A DNA stretch of 64,000 nt, from assembly GCA_024234635.1 (NCBI GenBank), contig JACKNX010000002.1, positions 372,001-436,000 on the forward strand. Direction: 5' to 3'. The position numbers and the translations under genes were made by a program. The stretch comes from Pseudomonadales bacterium. GTDB lineage: Bacteria > Pseudomonadota > Gammaproteobacteria > Pseudomonadales > Azotimanducaceae. The first letter of the stretch is position 1. The number at the start of each line of letters is the position of its first letter. Shown here one piece after another: positions 45,520-54,795 of the stretch. The notes under the pieces are model-generated. The model saw only the letters and a list, made by a program, of their open reading frames with translations, was not told where the DNA came from and did not search any database.

Positions 45520-45532
45520 GCGATTTAGCGGA

Positions 45533-45662
45533 TGCCGAAAAAGTCCCTCCTGGACGTTTTTCAGCTGTCGTCGGCTTCGCCGACTCTCGCCAGTAGCAGC
45601 GCTTTCCGCTGCAATTGCGGGCCAGCCATCCCTGGCTGGCATAGGCGGCTGTTTTTTCGGCA
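45533..45662. repeat. 130-bp structured intergenic repeat, copy 1
   Basis: The ends TGCCGAAAAA and TTTTTCGGCA pair as an outer stem. Inside are three hairpins: GTCGGC-ttc-GCCGAC, GCAGCG-ctttc-CGCTGC and GCCAGCCA-tccc-TGGCTGGC. It aligns without gaps to the copy at 50090-50219 with 107 of 130 positions identical. It lies between two plus-strand genes. Confidence 0.85.
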
Positions 45663-45683
45663 ACCGGTCAAAGGACACCTGCG

Positions 45684-46328
45684 GTGATCGACCACTTCAT
45701 GTATGGCGTGCCCGATCTGAACAGCGGGCTGCGCTGGGCTCGGGAAGCGTTCGGCGTACAGCCTGCGATCGGTGGCAGCCACCCCGGCCTGGGTACGTGC
45801 AACGCCTTGTTGTCGCTCGGCGACACTTACCTCGAGCTCATCGCGCCGGACCCCGACCAGCCCCGCGCCGACAATCTGGGCGGTCGACTGGCGTCACTGT
45901 CCAGCGGCGCGCTGATCACCTGGGCGGTGCGCGCGGATCTGGATGAGGCCAAACGGCAACTGGACGCGGCGGGAATCGGCATGGCCGGGCCCGTACCCAC
46001 CTCCCGCACCACACCGGACGGGCATCGACTGGACTGGCTGCTGGGATTTCCGCGCGGGCATGCGTTCGGCGTGCTCATGCCGTTCTTCATCGACTGGCTC
46101 GACTGCCTCCATCCCGGCGCCACCAATCCTGTCGGCGGCAGCCTGCGCAGGTTCGTGGTGCGCACGCCGCAGGCACCGCGCCTTCGCAGCACCCTTGGCG
46201 ACCTGGCTGAGGGGGTCACTTTCGACACCGGCGAACCGACCATGCTGCTCGACATCGAATCCCTGGATGGCCGTTTGCTGACCTTGTCGGCAACCACGGA
46301 GTCGCTGGCGTTTTCGCGGGTGTTCTGA
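45684..46328 (+). CDS. VOC-family glyoxalase-like protein
   Basis: The 214-residue protein has the glyoxalase-like domain of the group that starts MIDHFMYGVPDLNSGLRWAR. It also has CNALLSLGDTYLELIAPDPDQ, GHRLDWLLGFPRGHAFG and the long helix-linked second half ending LLDIESLDGRLLTLSA. Function in this group is mostly unknown. The start is a GTG 21 bp after the structured repeat. It follows the luciferase-like gene on the same strand, so a joint transcript across the repeat is possible. Confidence 0.82.
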   Translation: MIDHFMYGVPDLNSGLRWAREAFGVQPAIGGSHPGLGTCNALLSLGDTYLELIAPDPDQPRADNLGGRLASLSSGALITWAVRADLDEAKRQLDAAGIGMAGPVPTSRTTPDGHRLDWLLGFPRGHAFGVLMPFFIDWLDCLHPGATNPVGGSLRRFVVRTPQAPRLRSTLGDLAEGVTFDTGEPTMLLDIESLDGRLLTLSATTESLAFSRVF

Positions 46329-46346
46329 GCCCACCCCACGCCATCA

Positions 46347-46649
46347 TCACAGATCCCGCGAATATCCCCGGGGTTTGTCGATCAGCCGGATATGACGCAG
46401 GCGCCCGTTCTCGAACGTCAGCAGGCGCTGAAACTGGTTGCTGCCCGGCGCGTAGATCCACTCCTCCACCTGCACGAAATAGCCGGGCTGACGCTGCTCG
46501 AGGCGGCTTTCGGCGTACTTCGCCTCGCCACAGCGTTCCAGCACTTCATACGGCGTGAAACCACGCCGCACGAGACCGTATTCGCAACGCAGGTCCGCCA
46601 GCGCAAACGCCGGAACGACCCACAACAGGGTAAAAAGCAATACTCGCAT
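46347..46649 (-). CDS. DUF2845 exported protein
   Basis: The 100-residue protein has a signal peptide (VLLFTLLWVVPAFALA) and the DUF2845 core: LRCEYGLVRRGFTPYEVLERCGEAKYAE, then VEEWIYAPGSNQFQRLLTFENGRL. Two cysteines (LRCEYG and LERCGE) may form a disulfide. The function of the family is unknown. The ATG at 46649 is the start that opens directly into the signal peptide; the longer frame upstream is not homologous. It is divergent from the DUF4212/symporter pair. Confidence 0.85.
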   Translation of the reverse strand: MRVLLFTLLWVVPAFALADLRCEYGLVRRGFTPYEVLERCGEAKYAESRLEQRQPGYFVQVEEWIYAPGSNQFQRLLTFENGRLRHIRLIDKPRGYSRDL

Positions 46650-46683
46650 GGCGCCAATCTGAAGGGCGTGGACTGAATCCATC

Positions 46684-46711
46684 CTGAACATCGCGCGTTT
46701 GCCCGTACAAT
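46684..46711 (+). promoter_or_regulatory. Probable promoter of the symporter operon
   Basis: CTGAAC (46684-46689) and TACAAT (46706-46711) are separated by 16 bp and lie 29 bp before the ATG of the DUF4212 gene. Confidence 0.4.
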
Positions 46712-46739
46712 GGCGGCCTGCGATGGGGAGGGGAGACAA

Positions 46740-46988
46740 ATGAATTCCACCGCGTACTGGCGCGAGAACCTGCGCCTGATGGGTATTCTGCTGGCCATCT
46801 GGTTTGTCGTGTCCTTCGGCTGCGGCATCCTGTTCGTGGAACCGCTCAACCAACTGCGCCTGGGCGGCTTCAAGCTGGGCTTCTGGTTTGCGCAGCAGGG
46901 TGCGATCTACCTGTTTGTGGCGGAAATCTTCGTCTATGCCTTCCTGATGCATCGCATCGACCGCAAGCATGGCGTGGCGGACGACTGA
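46740..46988 (+). CDS. DUF4212 small subunit of sodium/solute symporter
   Basis: The 82-residue protein has two membrane helices (LLAIWFVVSFGCGILFV and AIYLFVAEIFVYAFLM) with the conserved stretch LGGFKLGFWFAQQGAIYLF between them. DUF4212 proteins are encoded next to VC_2705-type symporters and probably act as an accessory subunit. The ATG has ggggaga upstream. The stop is one base before the symporter ATG, so translation is likely coupled. Confidence 0.92.
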   Translation: MNSTAYWRENLRLMGILLAIWFVVSFGCGILFVEPLNQLRLGGFKLGFWFAQQGAIYLFVAEIFVYAFLMHRIDRKHGVADD

Positions 46989-46989
46989 A

Positions 46990-48771
<1,782 letters not shown>

Positions 48772-48775
48772 GGAA

Positions 48776-49660
48776 CTACCAGTTCAGGTCCTGTTCGTAA
48801 CCGAGCCTGATTAGCTTTTCGCCGAAAAGCTCCTTGAACCTCTGCGTCACAACCGGCGTAAACGCTGATTTCCATTGCTGGAGCTTGCCGGAACGAATGT
48901 GGCTCTGTTCCGCCACATCGCCTTTAGCCCGTCCGGTACGCCGGCTGAAGCTGAACTGACCAGCAATCTCCACCGATCGTTCCACCATTTCCGGCCGGAA
49001 CCCATAGTGCGTGAACAGTTTTCGCAGCACCCCAACCTCGTCACGCATGATGTCCTCGTAACGAAAATTGAAAATCCGCTCGTCGGCATAGTTCCAGTCG
49101 AAGACCTCATCAAATTCCATCAGAACGCGATGTATCTCCGCGATGAGCCCTTCTTCCTGCGACAGCGTATTCAGGTATTGAACGTACGTCATGTCCTGAA
49201 TCTTATCCAGTGGGAGTAATCTCCAGGCTCGAAAAGCCTCCTCAGGCAGATCCGCAATACGCGTGTTCGCCCAAGCCTCCCGGGTCCACAGATGGTAGTG
49301 GTAGCCAGAAACGATCACATCACGAGGGTCACGGATCATATGAGAACCGCGGTAGGGATTAAGTTTCTCCGGGGCGATCTTTACACGATTCTGGAAGAAC
49401 AACGTGCTGGTTCCCGGACGGATTCGATTGGGATCATTGAGAACAAACGGCATACCGAACTCACTCGCCAAAGCCCGATAGATCGCGGAGAACCAACTCG
49501 TCCCAACCTTGTGGTGCGCGGTATGCATCAATACATGCTGCTGACCATCCTGAAACGGATTCCGGAACATCCGCTTGTAGCGGGTGCCCACACCCGACCG
49601 ACCAACACGCTTTCCAACACGCGCGAGCAGGTTTTCCCGTCTTTCGTCAGCTTGTTTCAT
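48776..49660 (-). CDS. Sulfotransferase-domain protein
   Basis: The 294-residue protein has the PAPS-binding signatures of sulfotransferases: the 5'-phosphosulfate loop HHKVGTSWFSAIYR and the 3'-phosphate motif RDPRDVIVSGYHYH, plus the C-terminal SGKLQQWKSAF stretch. It would move a sulfonate group from PAPS to an alcohol or amine, perhaps on a lipid or polysaccharide. I use the ATG at 49660; the frame is open for another 160 codons upstream, but the sequence there has no family match. Confidence 0.85.
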   Translation of the reverse strand: MKQADERRENLLARVGKRVGRSGVGTRYKRMFRNPFQDGQQHVLMHTAHHKVGTSWFSAIYRALASEFGMPFVLNDPNRIRPGTSTLFFQNRVKIAPEKLNPYRGSHMIRDPRDVIVSGYHYHLWTREAWANTRIADLPEEAFRAWRLLPLDKIQDMTYVQYLNTLSQEEGLIAEIHRVLMEFDEVFDWNYADERIFNFRYEDIMRDEVGVLRKLFTHYGFRPEMVERSVEIAGQFSFSRRTGRAKGDVAEQSHIRSGKLQQWKSAFTPVVTQRFKELFGEKLIRLGYEQDLNW

Positions 49661-50089
49661 GCAGTCACCAAATGTCTGTGCGAATCTCTGCCCACCGTCG
49701 CCAGCAACAAGCGAGGCATGCCAGCATTCTTCGCAATGGGACCAGACCGGGCTGCACCTTTTATAAATCAGTCCAATCTGGCTGATCGCTTTCGTTACAA
49801 AGCACCCAACACGCTCTTCCGGCGATGGTCGAAGACGGCCATGTTCTGGGATTACCTCGCCTCGCTCACTTCTGACGCGCAGCATCCCGGCATGTGTTGC
49901 ACTGGTGTCTGCCAGCAAACCTGCCAGCACACCAGCGTTGGACGACACTGTCACCAACCGCCCCGGACCATACCACATTGGTACTTTCGGACTGGGTAAC
50001 AGGTTCCAGATTACGGCAAAGCTGGCGAGCGCACCGGCGCGTGAAAGATCGGTACTGAGGAAATTGTGATCCTCTGCAACCTGGCAGGA

Positions 50090-50219
50090 TGCTGAAAACG
50101 TCCCTGCCGGGCTTGTTTCAGCGGTCGGCGGCTTCGCCAACTCGCGCCAAATGCAGCGTTTGCCGCTGCATTTACGGGCCAGCCATCCCTGGCTGGCATA
50201 CCAGGCTGCTTTTTCAGCA
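50090..50219. repeat. 130-bp structured intergenic repeat, copy 2
   Basis: The outer arms are TGCTGAAAA and TTTTCAGCA. The fourth base pair is T-A here and C-G in copy 1, a compensatory change. Inside, ATGCAGCG-tttgc-CGCTGCAT and GCCAGCCA-tccc-TGGCTGGC form hairpins. The second hairpin is longer than in copy 1, with another compensatory pair. The length is again exactly 130 bp. Confidence 0.85.
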
Positions 50220-50236
50220 GACGCTCATGGGACGAA

Positions 50237-50284
50237 GCTCCATGCCCGACACCGCTGGCAATCGCAACGAGGCCAGCTGCTAAC
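50237..50284. repeat. 48-bp module shared with the 4.5-kb palindrome
   Basis: Forty-one of 48 positions match 4595-4642, including the run CGCTGGCAATCGCA. It starts 18 bp after copy 2 of the 130-bp repeat and ends just beside the malate synthase stop. Confidence 0.6.
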
Positions 50285-50288
50285 CAGA

Positions 50289-52478
50289 TCAGCTGCCGAA
50301 TTTTGCCTTGGCTTCACGACGGCGGCTGTGCAGCACCGGCTCGGTATAACCGTTCGGCTGCTCCCGTCCCTTGAAAATCAGGTCGCAGGCGGCCTGGAAT
50401 GCCACGCTGTCGGCGAAATCTGGCGCCATGTTGCGATACGCCGCATCACCCGCGTTCTGCCCGTCGACGACCGCGGCCATGCGCTGAAGCGTTGCCATCA
50501 CCTGCGCCTCGGTACAGACGCCGTGATGCAGCCAGTTGGCCACGTGCTGGCTGGAGATGCGCAGCGTCGCGCGGTCTTCCATCAGGCCGACATCGTGAAT
50601 ATCCGGCACCTTGGAGCAGCCCACGCCCTGATCGATCCAGCGCACCACGTACCCCAGGATGCCCTGGATGTTGTTGTCGAGCTCTCGCTGTACCTCATCC
50701 GCCGAAAAATTACGCCCGAGAGACAGCGGAATGCGCAGGATGTCGTCCACACTGGCAGCCTCACGGTGTTCGAGACTCTGTTGCACGGCATCCACGCTGA
50801 CCTGGTGATAGTGCAGGGCATGCAGGGTCGCGGCCGTTGGCGACGGTACCCAGGCCGTGTTGGCGCCGGCTTTCGGATGGCCGATCTTGGCAGCCAGCAT
50901 CTCCTTCATTTCATCGGGTTTGGGCCACATACCCTTGCCGATCTGCGCATGACCACGGAAGCCGGCTGCCAGCCCCGCATCCACGTTGGCGTTTTCATAC
51001 GCCTGGATCCAGGGCTGGGCCTTGATCTCATCCTTGGGCAGGAACGCACCGGCCAGCATGCTGGTGTGAATCTCGTCCCCCGTGCGATCGAGGAAACCGG
51101 TGTTGATGAATACCACGCGTTCCCGCGCGGCATGGATGCAGGCGCGCAGATTCACCGTCGTGCGACGCTCTTCGTCCATGATGCCGACCTTCAGGGTATT
51201 GGGCGCAAGACCAAGCACTTCCTCCACACGGCCGAACAGACGAACAGTGAAAGCCACTTCCTCCGGCCCGTGCATCTTCGGCTTCACGATGTAGACACTG
51301 CCGGCGCGGGAATTGCGGAAACTGCCCTGCCCTTTCAGATCGTGGATGGCACACAGCGAAGTGACGAAGGCATCCAGCATGCCTTCCGGAACTTCGCGAC
51401 CGTCGCCATCCAGCACGGCATCAGTGGTCATTAGGTGACCAACGTTACGCACCAGCATCAGGCTGCGGCCAGGCAGCACCAGCGGATTGCCGTCCGCGCC
51501 CGTATAGGTCCGGTCCGGATTGAGGCTGCGCGTCACCGTGCGCCCGTCCTTTTCCAGGACTTCCGTGAGCTGCCCTGTCATGAGGCCGAGCCAGTTCCCG
51601 TACACCACGCACTTGTCCGCGGCATCGACGGCGGCCACGGAATCCTCGCAATCCTGAATGGTGGTGATGGCACTTTCCATCACCACGTCCTTCACGCCGG
51701 CCGGGTGCGCAGCCCCCACGGGATGTTTCGGGTCGATCTGAATTTCCAGGTGCAGACCATTGTGTCGAAACAGGAAGGCGGACGGATCCCTGTCGTTCAC
51801 CACACCGGCAAATTGCGACGGATCGACCAGCCCTGTATTGCCACCGTCACCGGTGAGCACGCGCAGCGACAGGCGACCACCAGCTTCCGCCACCAGGTAA
51901 GCGGTCACCTCCGCATGGCTGGCGCCTTCCAGCGGAATGACCTGATCGAGCACTTTGGCCGCTTCCGCCACCACCAGTTCGCCGCGTGCCGGGTTGTAGC
52001 TTCGGCCTTTTTCGCATCCTGGCGATTCCGGAATCAGGTCCGTGCCATAGAACGCATCGTACAGACTCCCCCAGCGGGCATTGGCGGCGTTGAGCGCGTA
52101 GCGTGCGTTCATGACCGGCACCACGAGCTGCGGTCCGGCGGTCAGAGCAATTTCCGGATCGACGTTGGCGGTGGCGATGACAAACGGCTCCGGGGGATCG
52201 AGCAGATAGCCGATCTCACGCAGAAACGCCTTGTACCCGGCAGCATCGTGCGGCTTGCCCCGGCGCGCCTCGTGCCAGGCGTCGATGCGGGCCTGCAGAT
52301 CGTCCCGCTTCGCCAGCAGCGCCTGGTTCACGGGTGCAAGTTCCGCAAGCGTGGCGGCAAATCCCGCCCAGAAGGCGTCGGGAGACACTCCGGTACCCGG
52401 AGCGATCCTGTCCGCGACAAGGGCGTCGAGTTCGGCGGCAACGGCGAGACCGTGGCGTGCAATACGGGATTGGCTCAT
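50289..52478 (-). CDS. glcB: Malate synthase G
   Basis: Malate synthase condenses glyoxylate and acetyl-CoA to malate in the glyoxylate bypass or glycolate use. The 729-residue length is that of isoform G. Clear marks are VPVMNARYALNAANARWGSLYDA, LHLEIQIDPKHPVGAAHPAGVKDVV cut at IDPKHPVG, ESAITTIQDCEDSVAAVDA, and FINTGFLDRTGDEIHTSM. The ATG at 52478 has ggagag upstream. No isocitrate lyase or glycolate oxidase gene is adjacent. Fatty-acid degradation implied by the neighbouring acyl-CoA dehydrogenase would supply acetyl-CoA. Confidence 0.95.
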   Translation of the reverse strand: MSQSRIARHGLAVAAELDALVADRIAPGTGVSPDAFWAGFAATLAELAPVNQALLAKRDDLQARIDAWHEARRGKPHDAAGYKAFLREIGYLLDPPEPFVIATANVDPEIALTAGPQLVVPVMNARYALNAANARWGSLYDAFYGTDLIPESPGCEKGRSYNPARGELVVAEAAKVLDQVIPLEGASHAEVTAYLVAEAGGRLSLRVLTGDGGNTGLVDPSQFAGVVNDRDPSAFLFRHNGLHLEIQIDPKHPVGAAHPAGVKDVVMESAITTIQDCEDSVAAVDAADKCVVYGNWLGLMTGQLTEVLEKDGRTVTRSLNPDRTYTGADGNPLVLPGRSLMLVRNVGHLMTTDAVLDGDGREVPEGMLDAFVTSLCAIHDLKGQGSFRNSRAGSVYIVKPKMHGPEEVAFTVRLFGRVEEVLGLAPNTLKVGIMDEERRTTVNLRACIHAARERVVFINTGFLDRTGDEIHTSMLAGAFLPKDEIKAQPWIQAYENANVDAGLAAGFRGHAQIGKGMWPKPDEMKEMLAAKIGHPKAGANTAWVPSPTAATLHALHYHQVSVDAVQQSLEHREAASVDDILRIPLSLGRNFSADEVQRELDNNIQGILGYVVRWIDQGVGCSKVPDIHDVGLMEDRATLRISSQHVANWLHHGVCTEAQVMATLQRMAAVVDGQNAGDAAYRNMAPDFADSVAFQAACDLIFKGREQPNGYTEPVLHSRRREAKAKFGS

Positions 52479-52565
52479 GACTACTCTCCGAAAAAACGGG
52501 TGAAGGCTGCCTGCCCGGTAAACAGGCAACCCGTCAGGTTCACTGGCGTCGGATGAAACGCGGGA

Positions 52566-53768
52566 TCAGAGACCCAGCACGGTCTTGGCGATGATGTTTT
52601 TCTGCACTTCCCTGGCGCCACCGAAAATGGATGCCGCCCGTGAATTCAGGTAGCGCGCGGTGGCGGTCTCCGCGTAATCCGGACCAACCCGCGGATCCGT
52701 GTGGCCGTTGAGCGAAATCAGGTTGGCGTGTGGCATCGCGTAGTAGTGGATGGCTTCCATCTTCAGCGTGCTGATCTGCTGGCTGATTTCGACGCTGGTA
52801 TTCTTCGACAGTGACGACCCCGCGCCGGGGCTGTCGCCGCGTGACAAACGGGACAACGTAACCAGCTCCGCAAATTCCAGCGCCTCGCGACGGATTTCCA
52901 GTTCGTTGATGCGCGCGCGGAAACCCGGATCGTCGATCAGCGCAGTGCCGTCGTCACGCTCCTTCGACGCCACCGACTTCAGCTCACCGAGGGCAATCTT
53001 GATGCCTGCCGCGGCTCCGCCGCCGCCGCGTTCGAATTCCAGCAGGTACTTGGCGACCGTCCAGCCTTCGTTTTCCGGTCCGACGCGATTGCTCTGCGGC
53101 ACACGGACATCGTCGAAGAACACCTGGTTCACCTCGTGGTCGTGCGCCATGGTGATGATCGGATCCACCTTGATACCGGGCAGGTTCATCGGCATGAGCA
53201 GGAAGGTGATGCCTTTCTGCGGCCGCACGTTCGGATCGGTGCGCACCAGACAGAAGATGTGATCGGCAAACTGCGCGTGCGTGGTCCAGATCTTGGTGCC
53301 GTTGACGATGTAATCGTCGCCATCCTTCACCGCCGACGTCTTCAGGCTGGACAGGTCAGACCCCGATCCCGGCTCCGAATAACCCTGACACCAGTAGTCT
53401 TCCCCCGACAGCATGCGGGGAAGATAGTGAGCCTTCTGCTCGTCAGTGCCGTACTTGAACAGTACCGGCGCCAGCATGCGCAGACCCAGCGGAATCAGAC
53501 CAGGCGCACCGGCCTTGGCGCACTCTTCGTTCCAGATGTACTTCTGCGTGATGCTCCAGCCGGTGCCGCCGTGTTCCACGGGCCAGCTGGGTACCGCCCA
53601 GCCCTTTTCCACCAGGATGGCCTGCCAGCGCATGGCCAGATCCTTTTCCGCAAACACGGTGGTGGTCTTGCGCGCTTCCTCGCGCATCTCAGGCGTGAGC
53701 TTCTCGTCCAGGAACGCCCGCACTTCGGCCCGGAAGGCTTCATCTTCGGCGGAAAAGGCAATCTTCAT
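52566..53768 (-). CDS. Acyl-CoA dehydrogenase
   Basis: The 400-residue flavoenzyme shows FSAEDEAFRAEVRAFLDEKL, WPVEHGGTGWSITQKYIW, YWCQGYSEPGSGSDLSSLKT, IVNGTKIWTTHAQFADHIFCLVRTD and the end RAASIFGGAREVQKNIIAKTVLGL. It is of the same general type as the dehydrogenase near 32 kb but clearly a different paralogue. The usual catalytic Glu region carries GGAREVQ. It precedes malate synthase on the minus strand with about 90 bp between them and is divergent from two ABM-type genes. Confidence 0.92.
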   Translation of the reverse strand: MKIAFSAEDEAFRAEVRAFLDEKLTPEMREEARKTTTVFAEKDLAMRWQAILVEKGWAVPSWPVEHGGTGWSITQKYIWNEECAKAGAPGLIPLGLRMLAPVLFKYGTDEQKAHYLPRMLSGEDYWCQGYSEPGSGSDLSSLKTSAVKDGDDYIVNGTKIWTTHAQFADHIFCLVRTDPNVRPQKGITFLLMPMNLPGIKVDPIITMAHDHEVNQVFFDDVRVPQSNRVGPENEGWTVAKYLLEFERGGGGAAAGIKIALGELKSVASKERDDGTALIDDPGFRARINELEIRREALEFAELVTLSRLSRGDSPGAGSSLSKNTSVEISQQISTLKMEAIHYYAMPHANLISLNGHTDPRVGPDYAETATARYLNSRAASIFGGAREVQKNIIAKTVLGL

Positions 53769-53917
53769 GGCGGTGGCTCCCTGGTGGTTCGGGGGGAAAA
53801 GAGCGCAATTTTAGCAAATCCCGGCGGTCATCAACCATCTACCTCGCTTGCATCCGGTTGCCGGACGCAGATGTGGTAGATTCGGCCAACCGCCACCGAT
53901 CATCGGGAAGACATGAC

Positions 53918-54316
53918 ATGGCCACCCTGCTCGCCCGCCTGAAGGTACGCGCCGGCATGGAGGCGCGCTGGGAAACCATGATGGCGGAACTCGTGGACAA
54001 CACGCTGGCGCATGAAACCGGCGTGATCCGCTACGAATACTGGAAGGGACAGGAGCCGCGCACCTGGTACGGCCTGCTCAGCTTCGTTTCGAAGCTGGCC
54101 TTCTTCACGCACCAGGATGCGCCCTACCATCGCGACCAGCCCTACGGGGATTGCATCGAAGACATGCATCTGGAGTGGCTGGATCCGGTGGACGGCGCCT
54201 CGCCCCTGCCACATACAACCGACAGCCCCCTGCCCGCGGACACTCCGGACAACCTGAGGGAATGGGAAAACCGTTCGCCGATCCAGGTGGCCGACTGGTG
54301 GGCGGGAAGGCGCTGA
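53918..54316 (+). CDS. Antibiotic biosynthesis monooxygenase-like protein
   Basis: The 132-residue protein starts MATLLARLKVRAGMEARWETMMAEL, cut here at the point where the ABM-type dimeric alpha-beta barrel begins, with HETGVIRYEYWKGQEP as the second strand. A C-terminal extension of about 50 polar residues contains DMHLEWLDPVDGASPLP. ABM proteins are small cofactor-free oxygenases or structural relatives. It lies 44 bp before a second ABM-type gene, suggesting a pair. A specific reaction cannot be named. Confidence 0.72.
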   Translation: MATLLARLKVRAGMEARWETMMAELVDNTLAHETGVIRYEYWKGQEPRTWYGLLSFVSKLAFFTHQDAPYHRDQPYGDCIEDMHLEWLDPVDGASPLPHTTDSPLPADTPDNLREWENRSPIQVADWWAGRR

Positions 54317-54360
54317 CATCTATCCGCAAGCAAACACAGACCAACCAAGGAGAGCGAGCC

Positions 54361-54714
54361 ATGGCAACCCGCATCATCATTTCCGGCACCATCGACATGC
54401 CGCCGGAAAACGTCGCACCAGCACTCGAATCGGCACGACCGCTGATCGAAGGCGCCCTCACCGAACCCGGCTGCCTGGACTACGACTGGTGCCCGGACCC
54501 GCGCATCCCCGGCCGCATCCGCGTGTTCGAAAGGTGGGAGTCCGAGGAAAGCCTTGCGAACCACTTCCAGTGCGAGTGGTACACGAACATGCGGGGCCAC
54601 CTTGGCGCCTACGGCATCACGGGCGCGGTGACCGCCAAGTATCGGGTGGATCTGGAAGAGCCGGTCTATGACAACACCGGCACGGCACGGGCGGACTTCT
54701 TTACCGCATCATGA
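54361..54714 (+). CDS. Antibiotic biosynthesis monooxygenase family protein
   Basis: The 117-residue protein is one ABM domain: IIISGTIDMPPENVAPALES, EPGCLDYDWCPDPRIPGRIRVFERW, and SEESLANHFQCEWY. The GCLDYDW and FERWESEESLANH stretches are the usual family marks. The ribosome site aaggagag is strong. It follows another ABM-like gene, so the two may act together or be subunits. The role in a degradation pathway is inferred from context only. Confidence 0.88.
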   Translation: MATRIIISGTIDMPPENVAPALESARPLIEGALTEPGCLDYDWCPDPRIPGRIRVFERWESEESLANHFQCEWYTNMRGHLGAYGITGAVTAKYRVDLEEPVYDNTGTARADFFTAS

Positions 54715-54795
54715 ACCACTGACCGGAGGCTACAACGCCACCGCTGGCAGGCGTGGCGCACCGCCACACCTGCCGGATTTCCGCGGCCCCGCCCG

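Larger units (their letters stand above)
49661..50288. other. Long intergenic region with structured repeats
   Basis: This 628-bp region separates the sulfotransferase and malate synthase genes, both on the minus strand. The part nearest the sulfotransferase (49661-50089) holds no recognisable gene, although one minus frame is open through it. The remainder is taken up by the 130-bp repeat and the adjoining 48-bp module listed separately. Confidence 0.5.

Noticed and set aside
49661..50140. In-frame upstream extension of the sulfotransferase gene (160 codons)
   Set aside because: The sequence shows no family match, and the known domain begins shortly after the ATG at 49660. It also runs into the 130-bp repeat.
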